DNA of 47,990 nt from NCBI RefSeq assembly GCF_936927845.1, contig NZ_CAKZHV010000007.1, positions 1 through 47,990 of the forward strand, written 5' to 3'. How positions within the stretch are numbered: the stretch's first letter is position 1; the number at the start of each line of letters is the position of its first letter. Origin of the DNA: an uncultured Sphingomonas sp. (GTDB lineage: Bacteria > Pseudomonadota > Alphaproteobacteria > Sphingomonadales > Sphingomonadaceae). Positions 25,469 through 34,066 of the stretch are shown here, piece by piece. The notes under the pieces are model-generated. The model was given only the letters and a program-made list of their open reading frames with translations. It did no database searches and had not been told where the DNA came from. Position numbers and translations under genes: made by a program.

Positions 25469-27922
25469 TCAGAAACTGTAGAACAGGCTCAGCACCGCCT
25501 GCCGCCGGTCGCCGGGCGCGGCCCAGCCGCCGGTCACGACGCCGCTGGTCGCGTTGACGTTGTTGCGCACGCTGGTGAAATAACGCTCGTCGGTCAAATT
25601 CTGCACGTTCAGCTGCAGCGTCACGCCCTCGCGGAAGCTGTAGGCCATGTACGCGCGGTGGATCAGGTAATCGTCGACCTTGTATTGCGGCGCAATCTGG
25701 CTGTCGGCGGCGACCACCGGCGCATTGGCGTAGAACGATCCCTGGTAGGTCAGCCCGTAGCCGAGCTCCAACCCGAACGGCAGGCGATAGGTGGTGAACA
25801 GGCTGCCCGAATGCTCGGGGGTCTGCACCAATCGACTGCCCGCCTGCGGGTCGGGGATCGCGACCGAGTTGGTGCATCCGTTGCCGAGCGGATTGGCGGC
25901 CGACCCGCGCGGATTGGCGCGGCAATAATCCGAAACCGACTGCCGCACCCGCCCATCGAGATAGGTGTAATTGGCGAAGATCGTCCAGTTGCGCGTGACG
26001 TTGCCGCTCGCACCCAGCGCGATGCCGTCGACGCGGCTGCGACCGTCGAGCACCTGGAGCGACGCAGGCAGCGCGGGGTCGTTGGAGGGCACGCGGTAGT
26101 TGGTGCGTTCGTTGCGGAACGCGGCGGCGGTCAGCTCCAACCGGCGGCTGAACAGCCCGGCCTTGACGCCGACCTCGTAGTTGCGCGCCGTCTCGGGCGC
26201 GACCGCGCACGGATCGGCCGCGCCGGCGGTCGCGAGCGTGCCGCATCCCAGCCGCACCGTCGCCGACGAGGGCGTGCGCGCATTGCCGTAACCGGCGTAG
26301 ACGCTGACGTCGCGGACCGGGTGGAACACGCCGCCGACGCGGTAGGAGAACAAGCGTTCGCGGCTGACCTGCGGCAGTTGCGCCAGCGGCGTGACCTGCA
26401 TCGAACCCGGCGGCACGAACGCGAGCGGGTGCGCACGGAACGTAGCGCGGTTGCTCTCCCACCTGACGCCACCGTTCAGCTCGAACAGCGGACCGAGTTC
26501 GAGCGTGTCGAAGGCGTAGACCGCCAGGTTGCGCGACTCCGCCGATGAGATCGCGGTCACGGTGCGGTTGACCGGGCCGGTATAGGTCGTGTCGGGCGAA
26601 ACGATGCCGAGCGGCGGCAGCGTGACCGCAGCACCCGCGGCAGTGCGCGTCAGCGATGCCTGCACGAGGTCGTAATCCTCGATCGTGCCCGCCACCCCGA
26701 TGTTGGCGACGTTGCGCACGCCGCCCTTCTTGCCATGCTCCAGCCGCAGGTCGGTCTGGTTGAACAGCAGTTGGTTCTCCTGTTCGCGCAGCAATCCGCG
26801 CGGGCCCGATGGCGACCAGAAACCGGGCTGCAATCCGCTCGGGCAAGCCGCCCCTTCAGTGCCGTTGATCGCCGCCGTCACCGGTTGACGGTTCGTGCCG
26901 GCAAGGCAGAAGAGGCCCTGCGGCGCGCTCGTCACGCTGTTCTGCCCGACGCGCTGCCACCGCGTCAGGTTGCGGACCGCGATCTGATCGTTGACCGCGT
27001 GACGGAAGGTCGCGGTCAGCCGGTCGACCGTTACGTCCTGCCGGTCGAGATTGACGATGCCGTAATAATCGGAGTGGCTGGTGCCAGGCAGCGGGCCGTC
27101 GTTCACCGGCGTGGCGAAGTAAGGGACGCCGTAGATCGGCGTGTTGCGATCCTCCTGATGAACGTAGGCGAGCGTGAGGCTGGTCGGTGCGCCGATGCCG
27201 ATCGTCACCGCGGGCGCGACTCCCCAACGCTTCATCCGCTCGATATCGCGCCCGGGCACGTCGTTGCGGTGGTACACGCCGTTCAGCCGCACCGCGACCA
27301 GATCGCCGACGCGCTGGTTGGCGTCGACCGCGGCGCGATGATAATCGTCGCTGCCGATCGCGGCCTGCGCGATCGTCAGGTCCTCGGGTCGCGGTTCCTT
27401 GCTAACGAGATTGATCGTCCCGCCGACGCTGCCCGATCCGTTGAAGACCGAATTGGCGCCGTTGTAGACTTCGATCTGCTGAAGGTTGAACGGATCGGTG
27501 CGGCTGTATTGCGCGCTGTCGCGGACGCCGTCGATCGTGATGTCGTTGTTGGCCGAAAAACCGCGCAGGTTGATCGAATCGCCGTAGCCTCCGCCACCCT
27601 CGCCCGCGCCGAAGGTGATGCCGGGGATCGTCTGCAACGCGTCGCGCAGCGTCAGTAGATTCTGTTTTCTGAGCGTCTGGTCGGAGATGACGGTGATCGT
27701 CTGCGGCGTGTCGATCAGCGCCGAGGTGGCTTTGGGACTTTCGACCGCCGAAGGCTTGGCCTCCAGCGTGCCAGTGACCACGATGTCGTCGCGGTCGATC
27801 TGCGCGCGGCCGTCCTGCGCCCGCGTGTCGCTGCTCGGCACCGGTACCTCGGCCATCGCGGGCGCGGTGGCGATGACGCCGATGCACGACAGCGCCAGAA
27901 ACGACGAAGCGGCTGATGACAT
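25469..27922 (-). CDS. TonB-dependent siderophore receptor (Fiu/PiuA-like)
   Basis: An 817-residue outer-membrane receptor. It has a signal peptide (ALSCIGVIATAPAMA, residues 9–23), then a TonB-box-like DDIVVTGTL and a plug domain with TPQTITVISDQTLRKQN, DSINLRGFSANNDITIDGVR and NGSGSVGGTINLVSKEP. The rest is a 22-strand barrel ending in an aromatic C-terminus (VLSLFYSF). Two pairs of cysteines in long loops (FCLAGTNRQ…AACPSG and GCGTLATAGAADPCA) are typical of catecholate receptors. The neighbouring piuC and PepSY genes match the conserved iron-uptake cluster. A Fur-box-like site overlaps a TTGACA/ATAGCT promoter candidate 30–50 bases upstream. The ligand is probably a catecholate or monomeric catechol siderophore; this is inferred. 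Confidence 0.94.
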   Translation of the reverse strand: MSSAASSFLALSCIGVIATAPAMAEVPVPSSDTRAQDGRAQIDRDDIVVTGTLEAKPSAVESPKATSALIDTPQTITVISDQTLRKQNLLTLRDALQTIPGITFGAGEGGGGYGDSINLRGFSANNDITIDGVRDSAQYSRTDPFNLQQIEVYNGANSVFNGSGSVGGTINLVSKEPRPEDLTIAQAAIGSDDYHRAAVDANQRVGDLVAVRLNGVYHRNDVPGRDIERMKRWGVAPAVTIGIGAPTSLTLAYVHQEDRNTPIYGVPYFATPVNDGPLPGTSHSDYYGIVNLDRQDVTVDRLTATFRHAVNDQIAVRNLTRWQRVGQNSVTSAPQGLFCLAGTNRQPVTAAINGTEGAACPSGLQPGFWSPSGPRGLLREQENQLLFNQTDLRLEHGKKGGVRNVANIGVAGTIEDYDLVQASLTRTAAGAAVTLPPLGIVSPDTTYTGPVNRTVTAISSAESRNLAVYAFDTLELGPLFELNGGVRWESNRATFRAHPLAFVPPGSMQVTPLAQLPQVSRERLFSYRVGGVFHPVRDVSVYAGYGNARTPSSATVRLGCGTLATAGAADPCAVAPETARNYEVGVKAGLFSRRLELTAAAFRNERTNYRVPSNDPALPASLQVLDGRSRVDGIALGASGNVTRNWTIFANYTYLDGRVRQSVSDYCRANPRGSAANPLGNGCTNSVAIPDPQAGSRLVQTPEHSGSLFTTYRLPFGLELGYGLTYQGSFYANAPVVAADSQIAPQYKVDDYLIHRAYMAYSFREGVTLQLNVQNLTDERYFTSVRNNVNATSGVVTGGWAAPGDRRQAVLSLFYSF

Positions 27923-27951
27923 GAAACGAACCCCCTTGTGATGGGCGTTCA

Positions 27952-27971
27952 GCTATTGAGAGTCACTCGCA
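27952..27971. promoter_or_regulatory. Fur-box-like site upstream of TonB receptor
   Basis: GCTATTGAGAGTCACTCGCA, containing the palindrome GAGTGACTC on the minus strand. It lies 30–49 bases before the receptor start. TTGACA on the minus strand (27973–27978) and ATAGCT 16 bases on (27951–27956) form a promoter candidate overlapped by the site, so bound Fur would block polymerase. The near-copy at 24747–24766 strengthens the call. Confidence 0.75.
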
Positions 27972-27980
27972 CTGTCAACG

Positions 27981-28265
27981 CTAATGCGATCCAATCGCAT
28001 CTTTGTCGCGCGATTGTGCCAGGATCCAGGTTCGTAGCGCGCTGGCGAGATTGGGCGCGTCGGGCGCGGTGATCCGAACCGCGTCGACCTGCGCGACGAG
28101 CGCCGACAGGGGCAGCGCACGCGCCACTGCGGCCTGTTCGAGCGCGTGCCAGAACAAGGGTTCGAGGCTGATCGAAGTCTGATGCCCCGCGATCGTGATC
28201 GAGCGTTTGACCGGCCCGACGAACCCGCCGGGCGGCGCGACGATCGGCCCGGCGGTGCCGCTCAC
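27981..28265 (-). CDS. Ribbon-helix-helix domain protein (RHH_4-like)
   Basis: A 94-residue protein starting at a GTG (28263–28265) that overlaps the cobT stop (GTGA). Residues 19–60 match the RHH_4-type domain: PVKRSITIAGHQTSISLEPL, then FWHALEQAAVARALPLSALV. It ends in helical NLASALRTWILAQSRDKDA. The domain is common in alphaproteobacteria and is thought to bind DNA, but targets are unknown. It is probably co-transcribed with cobT. Its stop lies 58 bases from the receptor start. Confidence 0.8.
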   Translation of the reverse strand: MSGTAGPIVAPPGGFVGPVKRSITIAGHQTSISLEPLFWHALEQAAVARALPLSALVAQVDAVRITAPDAPNLASALRTWILAQSRDKDAIGSH

Positions 28266-30088
28266 TCGGCGTCGAACAGCGCCGCGAGCTGTTCGATGAT
28301 CGTGCCGCCCAGTTGCTCGGCGTCCATGATCGTCACCGCGCGGCTGTAATAGCGCGTCACGTCGTGGCCGATGCCGATCGCGACCAGCTCGACCGGCGAG
28401 CGGCGCTCGATCCAGTCGATCACCTGGCGCAGATGACGCTCCAGATAGCTGCCCGAATTGACGCTGAGCGTCGAATCGTCGACCGGCGCGCCGTCGGAGA
28501 TGACCATCAGGATGCGACGCTCCTCGGGCCGCGCCATCATCCGCGCGTGCGCCCACATCAGCGCCTCGCCGTCGATATTCTCTTTCAGCAGCCCTTCGCG
28601 CATCATCAGCCCAAGCGAGGTGCGCGCGCGCCGCCACGGCTCGTCAGCCTTCTTGTAGACGATGTGACGCACGTCGTTGAGCCGGCCGGGCTGCGGCGGA
28701 CGACCTGCCGACAGCCACGTCTCGCGACTCTGTCCGCCCTTCCACGCGCGCGTGGTGAAGCCCAAGATCTCGGTCTTGACGCCGCAGCGCTCGAGCGTGC
28801 GCGCGAGAATGTCCGCGCTGATCGCCGCGATCGAGATCGGACGCCCGCGCATCGACCCCGAATTATCGATCAACAGCGTGACCACCGTGTCGCGAAACTC
28901 GGTATCGCGCTCGATCTTGTAGCTGAGCGACTGACCCGGCGCGGTGACGACGCGCGCCAGTCGCGCGGCGTCGAGCAGCCCTTCCTCCTGGTCGAAATCC
29001 CACGAACGCGACTGCTGCGCCATCAATCGCCGCTGCAAACGATTGGCGAGCTTCGACACGGTTGATTGCAGGTGAACGAGCTGCTGGTCGAGATAACCGC
29101 GCAGCCGTACCAATTCGTCGGCGTCGCACAGGTCGGTCGCCGCCACGACCTCGTCGAACTGCGTCGACCACACCTTATAGTCGAACTGCGGCATGTGATC
29201 GGCGGGCGGGCGATTGGGGCGGACGGGCTGCATCCCCTCCTCGCCCTCGTCGCCGGGTTCGCCGTCGACGTCGTCCATGTCGTCGCCGTCGGTTTCCTGC
29301 CCCTCGCCGTCCTGCTCGTCCGACTGGCGTTCCTCGCCGCGGGCTTCGGTCTGCGCCTCGCCTTCGCTGCCCTGGACCTCGCCCTCATCGGCCTCGTCGC
29401 TGTCCTCGCCCTCGCCGCCGGCCTCGTCCTCGCCGCCTTCCTCGTCGCTCTCCTCGGGCACCTGCTCGCCCTCGACGAGTTCGAGGTCCTCGAGCAGCTT
29501 GCGCGCCAGGCCCTGGAACGCGCGCTGATCATCGAGCACGAGCGACAGGGCGTCCAGATCGACGCGCTCACCGACCCAGTCGCGCACCAGCGCGAGGCCG
29601 GGTTCGCTCGCGACCGGCGACGGAAGGCCGGTCAGCGCCTCACGCACCATCAATCCGAGCGCGGTCGACAGCGGCACCTCGCTCTGCTGCCGTGCACGCG
29701 TGATCGGGTCGGAGCGCAGCCGCACGTCGAGCGCAGTGGCGAGATTGTCGGTAATGCCCGCGTAACCGCGGCTGCCGAGCGCCTCGACCCGCGCGGTCTC
29801 GACCGCATCGTACACCGCGCGCGCCACCGCCTCGACCGGCGCACCGCGCGCATGGAGCGCGGTGTCGTGATGCTTCAACCGCAGCGCAAACGCGTCGGCG
29901 AACCCGCGCGCTTCCGCCACCTGATCGGCGGGGAGCGAGCGCGCGGGCATCGGCACGCGGATGTGCTTGCCCGACGCCGAGGGCGCGTCGGCGGTGAAGG
30001 CAAGCTCCACCTCCGCCTCATCCGACAACGCGCGCGCGGTGCCGCCAAGGACCGCCTTGAACCGGTCGAGCGGGGTATCAGTCGCCAT
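28262..30088 (-). CDS. cobT: Aerobic cobaltochelatase subunit CobT
   Basis: Part of the ATP-driven CobN–CobS–CobT chelatase that inserts cobalt into hydrogenobyrinic acid a,c-diamide in aerobic B12 synthesis. At 608 residues it has an N-terminal helical domain, an extremely acidic Glu/Asp-Gly stretch at residues about 205–300, and a C-terminal von Willebrand A domain. The metal-ion site is VVTLLIDNSGSMRGRPISIA, and MVISDGAPVDDSTLSVNSG is the later VWA motif. The acidic linker is normal for CobT and BchD-like subunits. B12 supply fits the presence of methylmalonyl-CoA mutase in the window. The start ATG lies inside the last 11 bases of the HepT-like gene; RHH_4 follows with a GTGA overlap. Confidence 0.95.
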   Translation of the reverse strand: MATDTPLDRFKAVLGGTARALSDEAEVELAFTADAPSASGKHIRVPMPARSLPADQVAEARGFADAFALRLKHHDTALHARGAPVEAVARAVYDAVETARVEALGSRGYAGITDNLATALDVRLRSDPITRARQQSEVPLSTALGLMVREALTGLPSPVASEPGLALVRDWVGERVDLDALSLVLDDQRAFQGLARKLLEDLELVEGEQVPEESDEEGGEDEAGGEGEDSDEADEGEVQGSEGEAQTEARGEERQSDEQDGEGQETDGDDMDDVDGEPGDEGEEGMQPVRPNRPPADHMPQFDYKVWSTQFDEVVAATDLCDADELVRLRGYLDQQLVHLQSTVSKLANRLQRRLMAQQSRSWDFDQEEGLLDAARLARVVTAPGQSLSYKIERDTEFRDTVVTLLIDNSGSMRGRPISIAAISADILARTLERCGVKTEILGFTTRAWKGGQSRETWLSAGRPPQPGRLNDVRHIVYKKADEPWRRARTSLGLMMREGLLKENIDGEALMWAHARMMARPEERRILMVISDGAPVDDSTLSVNSGSYLERHLRQVIDWIERRSPVELVAIGIGHDVTRYYSRAVTIMDAEQLGGTIIEQLAALFDAE

Positions 30089-30449
30089 CAGTCAGTCCAC
30101 TCTCAATCGCCATGTCCGCCGCCACGGCCAGCGCAGGCACGTCGATGCGCGCGATTTCGAACACGACCGCACGATCCAGATCGCGGTACTCGTGGCGCAG
30201 CCGATTACCCAACCCGCGCATCTTGTCGATCGGCAGGTCACGGCCCAGCACCGCCGCATCCGACGGATCGATCTGGATTGCGGCCTCGGTGATCCGCTGC
30301 AGCAACCGCTCAACCGCAAACAGCGTCTTCTCGCTCGCGAGAAAATCGTCAAGCGTCATGCCATCAATGAACGTCTCGATCCGCCGTGCGTCCTCGATTA
30401 TGTCACGCAACCGATCCGTTGTGCGTTCAGAAAGCATCAACGCGGTCAC
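30078..30449 (-). CDS. HepT-like HEPN/DUF86 protein (toxin candidate)
   Basis: A 123-residue DUF86/HEPN-fold protein. Family features are RLRDIIEDARRIETFIDGMT, FLASEKTLFAVERLLQRITE and the motif region MRGLGNRLRHEYRDLD. In classical HepT RNases this region reads R-N-x3-H-x-Y; here the position of the catalytic Arg is Gly (GNRLRHEY), while His and Tyr are kept. RNase activity is therefore doubtful, or another Arg nearby replaces it. It overlaps the MntA-like gene by 23 bases and cobT by 11. The pair forms a predicted MNT–HEPN toxin–antitoxin module within the cobS–cobT operon. Confidence 0.85.
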   Translation of the reverse strand: MTALMLSERTTDRLRDIIEDARRIETFIDGMTLDDFLASEKTLFAVERLLQRITEAAIQIDPSDAAVLGRDLPIDKMRGLGNRLRHEYRDLDRAVVFEIARIDVPALAVAADMAIESGLTDGD

Positions 30450-30720
30450 GTTCTATAGCAGCCTTCAGCCGGGGCCGGCGGTCGGGATCGGAGACCAGGT
30501 CCACCGGCACGCCCAACAATTGCCCGATCCGCTCGTCCAGATCGAGATAGTCCCAACCCAATTGAACATCGCGCCGGAAGGTGACGAACAAGTCGAGGTC
30601 CGAGGTCGGCGTCGCCTCGTCGCGCGCGGTCGAGCCGAAGATCGCGACATGCTCGATCCCCATCGCGTGCAGCGACGCACGGTGGGATCGCAGCCTGTTC
30701 AATGCCTCGGCCCGCGTCAT
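30427..30720 (-). CDS. MntA-like nucleotidyltransferase (antitoxin candidate)
   Basis: A 97-residue minimal nucleotidyltransferase. The signature GSTARDEATPTSDLDLFV matches the GSX10DXD motif of MntA-type AMPylating antitoxins, and the third acidic residue is plausibly Asp in VPVDLVSD. In studied pairs this protein inactivates HepT by attaching AMP to the Tyr of HxY. It begins four bases after the cobS stop and overlaps the HepT-like gene, so it is translated from the cobalt-chelatase transcript. Confidence 0.88.
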   Translation of the reverse strand: MTRAEALNRLRSHRASLHAMGIEHVAIFGSTARDEATPTSDLDLFVTFRRDVQLGWDYLDLDERIGQLLGVPVDLVSDPDRRPRLKAAIERDRVDAF

Positions 30721-30724
30721 GCGA

Positions 30725-31729
30725 CTACGCCCTGGCCGCCACGCTCTCGGGCAAGTCCTTCCCGAACACGCGCTGATAATATTCCGCGACCAGCGGCCGC
30801 TCGGCGTCGTCGCACTTGTTGAGGAACGACAGGCGGAAGGCGAAGCCGACGTCCTTGAAGATCAAGGTGTTCTGCGCCCAGGTGATGACGGTACGCGGGC
30901 TCATGACGGTCGAGATGTCGCCGTTGATGAAACCCTTGCGCGTCAGGTCGGCCACGCGGACCATGTTCTCGACCGTCTTCTTGCCCTCGGGCTTGTCATA
31001 CTCGCCCGATTTGGCGAGCACGATGTTCGCCTCGGTCGCGGCCGGCAGATAGTTCAAGGTGACGACGATGTTCCAGCGGTCCATCTGACCCTGGTTGATC
31101 TGCTGCGTACCGTGATAGAGGCCGCTGGTGTCGCCGAGACCCACCGTGTTGGCGGTCGCGAACAGGCGGAACCACGGGTTCGGTCGCAGCACGCGGTTCT
31201 GGTCGAGCAAGGTCAGCTTGCCCTCTGTTTCGAGCACGCGCTGAATTACAAACATCACGTCGGGGCGGCCGGCGTCATATTCGTCAAAGACGAGCGCGGT
31301 CGGCGTCTGCAGCGCCCAAGGCAGCAGGCCTTCGCGGAACTCGGTTACCTGCTGGCCTTCGCGCAGCACGATCGCGTCGCGCCCGATCAGGTCGATGCGG
31401 CTGATGTGCGCGTCGAGGTTGATGCGGATGCACGGCCATTTCAGCCGCGCGGCCACCTGCTCGATGTGGCTCGACTTGCCGGTGCCGTGATAGCCCTGCA
31501 CCATCACGCGGCGGTTGTGCGCGAAGCCCGCCAGGATCGCGAGCGTCGTATCGGGGTCAAACACATATGCGGGGTCGAGATCGGGCACGCGCTCGTCGGC
31601 GTCGGAGAAGGCGGGCACCTCCATGTCGCTGTCGATCCCGAACAGCTCGCGCACGCCGACCATCTTGTCGGGCGCGTCCATGATCGTGCTGTCCCGGCTG
31701 TCGGGCTGGGTGTTGGAGAGATCGTTCAT
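30725..31729 (-). CDS. cobS: Aerobic cobaltochelatase subunit CobS
   Basis: AAA+ ATPase partner of CobT. It has 334 residues from the ATG at 31727–31729; an upstream in-frame ATG at 31762 adds a non-conserved leader. The N-terminal MVGVRELFGIDSDMEVPAFS is typical. Walker A is VQGYHGTGKSSHIEQ, Walker B TALVFDEYDAGRPD, and sensor I NPWFRLFATANTVGLGDTSG. It is the first gene of the cobS–mntA–hepT–cobT unit. CobN is not in the window. Confidence 0.96.
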   Translation of the reverse strand: MNDLSNTQPDSRDSTIMDAPDKMVGVRELFGIDSDMEVPAFSDADERVPDLDPAYVFDPDTTLAILAGFAHNRRVMVQGYHGTGKSSHIEQVAARLKWPCIRINLDAHISRIDLIGRDAIVLREGQQVTEFREGLLPWALQTPTALVFDEYDAGRPDVMFVIQRVLETEGKLTLLDQNRVLRPNPWFRLFATANTVGLGDTSGLYHGTQQINQGQMDRWNIVVTLNYLPAATEANIVLAKSGEYDKPEGKKTVENMVRVADLTRKGFINGDISTVMSPRTVITWAQNTLIFKDVGFAFRLSFLNKCDDAERPLVAEYYQRVFGKDLPESVAARA

Positions 31730-31955
31730 CGAGCTTGAGCCGCTTGTTATGAGTTGCCGCAATCAGTGCGAAGGGATCGCGTTCGCGTCAACCCGGCGTG
31801 GGCGTCGGCCCGGCCTGCGCCGGCAAGTGGAACGGGTGGGATAACGCGTCGGGGGCCGCCGGGTTGCCCCACCTTGACCGAGCACGAATGGTTGCTTTCG
31901 CCCGTCAAAGGCGCATCCTGACCCTCCGCGGGCAACTCGCGCCGGAGACGCTGTA

Positions 31956-32363
31956 ATGACGCGCACGATTTTCGTCAACCTGCCGGTGACCGACGTGGCG
32001 CGCGCCACCGCGTTCTACAAGGCACTCGGCTTCGAGAAGAACGAGCAATTCTCCAGCGACCAGGGTGCCGCGATGCGGTGGTCGGAGGCGATCAACGTCA
32101 TGTTGCTCAGCCACGATCTGTTCGCGACCTTCACGTCCAAGCGGATCATCGATCCGTTCACCGAGACGGGGGCGTTGCTGGCGCTGGGCCTAGGCAATCG
32201 CGCAGAGGTCGATGCGATCACGCAAGCGGCGCTCGCCGCGGGTGGGCGCGAGCTGCACGAGCCCGAGGATCTCGGCTTCATGTACAGCCGCGCGTTTGAG
32301 GATCTTGACGGGCACGGCTGGGGTCCGTTCTCGATCGCGGCGGGCGGCGAGGCTGGCGCGTAG
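31956..32363 (+). CDS. VOC family protein (glyoxalase/bleomycin-resistance-like)
   Basis: A 135-residue single-fold protein with two beta-alpha-beta-beta-beta halves. The start is TIFVNLPVTDVARATAFYKA, with EPEDLGFMYSRAFEDLDGHG near the C-terminus. It resembles the extradiol-dioxygenase-like group often named PhnB/VOC. The first metal-binding His of classic VOC enzymes is replaced by Asn (FVNLPV), and the final ligand in DLDGHGWGPF is weak, so no enzymatic function can be given. It is convergent with the J-domain gene, with a 5-base gap. Confidence 0.85.
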   Translation: MTRTIFVNLPVTDVARATAFYKALGFEKNEQFSSDQGAAMRWSEAINVMLLSHDLFATFTSKRIIDPFTETGALLALGLGNRAEVDAITQAALAAGGRELHEPEDLGFMYSRAFEDLDGHGWGPFSIAAGGEAGA

Positions 32364-32368
32364 CGCGG

Positions 32369-32968
32369 TCAGGCGAAGGCGGGCGCCTGGCGTAGTTGCT
32401 GATAAGCGGCGATCACCTTGCTCAGCCGATCCTCGTGGCTGCGGTCGCCGCCGTTGCGGTCGGGGTGATATTTGCGGACCAGCTCGGAATAGCGTTTGCG
32501 CAAGGCGGGGCGATCGGCGTCGGGCGCGAGGCCGAGCACGTCGAGGCTGCGGCGATCCTCGCCCGACAACGGCTTGCCGTCGCGCCGCTCGAGCGCGACC
32601 GTGCGGCGAAAACGCGCGCCGATCGCGTCGAGCGGGTCGGCGAAATCGGCCCAGCGCGGCGGGTGATCGCCCTGCCCTGCGCGCGCGAACGCGCGGGTTT
32701 CGCGCTCCCACCCGGCAGTCGGTCTTTGCGCGCGGTGGATTTCGTCGGCGGTCATGCCCTCGAAGTAATTGTAGCCGGCGTTGAACGCGCGGACATGGTC
32801 GAGGCAGAACCAGCGGAAGCGGGGCGGTCCGTCGGCGCTCCCCGGGCCTTCCAGCGGGGGCGCGCGGAACTCGCCCGCTTCGGCGCAGCCGGGATGGTCG
32901 CAGCCACGCTCGCTGTTCTCGACGCGGCCGTGGAACCGCGTGTTGGGTCTGTCCTTCTTGACGGTCAC
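32369..32968 (-). CDS. J-domain (DnaJ-like) protein, sphingomonad type
   Basis: A 199-residue protein with a C-terminal J domain: LDVLGLAPDADRPALRKRYS, then VRKYHPDRNGGDRSHEDRLS with the HPD motif needed to stimulate DnaK. The N-terminal part contains a possible metal site (CDHPGC … FCLDHVRAFN). Proteins of this layout are common in alphaproteobacteria beside bolA. It is divergent from bolA across a 49-base gap, which probably holds both promoters. Confidence 0.92.
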   Translation of the reverse strand: MTVKKDRPNTRFHGRVENSERGCDHPGCAEAGEFRAPPLEGPGSADGPPRFRWFCLDHVRAFNAGYNYFEGMTADEIHRAQRPTAGWERETRAFARAGQGDHPPRWADFADPLDAIGARFRRTVALERRDGKPLSGEDRRSLDVLGLAPDADRPALRKRYSELVRKYHPDRNGGDRSHEDRLSKVIAAYQQLRQAPAFA

Positions 32969-33017
32969 GATGATCGAGCCTGGCGCCTTTCCCGCGAAAA
33001 CCGCCTATATGGGGCGC

Positions 33018-33362
33018 ATGAACGACCCTGCCACTGCCTCCGATGCCGACTCGAACGCCGGCCCCGTCGAGCGCGCGATGATCGAGCGGCTGACCGCCGC
33101 GCTGTCGCCGACGCACCTGCGCGTGATCAACGAGAGCGCGCAGCACCGCGGCCACATGGGCGACGACGGATCGGGCGAGAGCCATTTCCGCGTCGTGATC
33201 GAGAGCGCGGCGTTCACGGGCCAGTCACGCGTCGCGCAGCAACGGCTGGTCAATCGCGCGCTGGCCGACCTGCTCGCCGAGCATATCCACGCGCTAGCGA
33301 TCGAGGCCCGCGCGCCGAACGTTGAGGTAGCGGGCATCGGGCAATCGGACATCGGGCGATGA
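33018..33362 (+). CDS. BolA family protein
   Basis: A 114-residue BolA/IbaG-like protein. The core runs from MIERLTAALSPTHLRVINES through SHFRVVIESAAFTGQSRVAQ to NRALADLLAEHIHALAIEA. The conserved His pattern (HRGHMG … SHFRV … HIHAL) suits iron–sulfur cluster sharing with monothiol glutaredoxins. An ATG at 33009 is an alternative start. The stop overlaps the GST gene (ATGA). Confidence 0.94.
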   Translation: MNDPATASDADSNAGPVERAMIERLTAALSPTHLRVINESAQHRGHMGDDGSGESHFRVVIESAAFTGQSRVAQQRLVNRALADLLAEHIHALAIEARAPNVEVAGIGQSDIGR

Positions 33363-34066
33363 AGCCGCGGCTGTGGTACTGGCCGCACATCCAGGGGCGC
33401 GGCGAGTTTGTCCGCCTGGCGTTGGAGGCGGCAGGGATCGATTACGAGGATGGCGCACGGGCGGAAGGAACCGAGGCGCTGATCGCCGATCTGGCGGCGC
33501 GCGCCGGACGCGCACCGTTCGCTCCGCCCTATCTCGAGATCGACGGGCTGGTGATCGCGCAGGTGGCGAACATCCTGCTCTACCTCGGCGATCGCCGCGA
33601 CCTGGCGCCGTCGGCGATCGCCGACCGCTACTGGGTGCACCAATTGCAGCTCACGATCGCGGACATAGTGGCGGAGGCGCACAACGTTCACCATCCGGTC
33701 GCGGTCATGGACTATTACGACGATCAGAAAGCGGAGGCCGCGCGCGCCGCAAAACAGTTCCGCGACGAGCGGATGGTCAAATACCTCGACCATTTCGAGG
33801 AAGCCGCCGAGTGCAACGACGGGCCGTGGATGATCGATCACCGCTGGACCTATGCCGACACCTCGATCTTTCAGTTGATTGAGGGGCTGCGCTACATGTT
33901 GCCGCGCCGGATGGCGACGCTGGCACCCCGCTACCCCGCACTCGCGCGCGTCCACGATCTGGTCGCCAAGCTGCCGGGCGTGCACGCCTATCTCGGCAGC
34001 GCGCGCCGCATCGCATTCAACGAACAGGGTATCTTCCGCCATTATCCCGAACTCGATGGCGAGTAA
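33359..34066 (+). CDS. Glutathione S-transferase family protein
   Basis: A 235-residue GST of the sigma/alpha-like type. The thioredoxin-fold N-terminus is LWYWPHIQGRGEFVRLALEA, and the helical C-terminal domain carries WTYADTSIFQLIEGLRYMLP. A Tyr near residue 7 could activate glutathione; the substrate is unknown. It is co-transcribed with bolA (four-base overlap), and its end overlaps the NUDIX gene start by 11 bases. Confidence 0.93.
   Translation: MKPRLWYWPHIQGRGEFVRLALEAAGIDYEDGARAEGTEALIADLAARAGRAPFAPPYLEIDGLVIAQVANILLYLGDRRDLAPSAIADRYWVHQLQLTIADIVAEAHNVHHPVAVMDYYDDQKAEAARAAKQFRDERMVKYLDHFEEAAECNDGPWMIDHRWTYADTSIFQLIEGLRYMLPRRMATLAPRYPALARVHDLVAKLPGVHAYLGSARRIAFNEQGIFRHYPELDGE

Noticed and set aside
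29066..30292. Plus-strand hydrophobic open frame opposite cobT
   Set aside because: The apparent membrane protein is the antisense of the Asp/Glu-rich CobT linker; GAG/GAC codons read backwards give Leu/Val runs.
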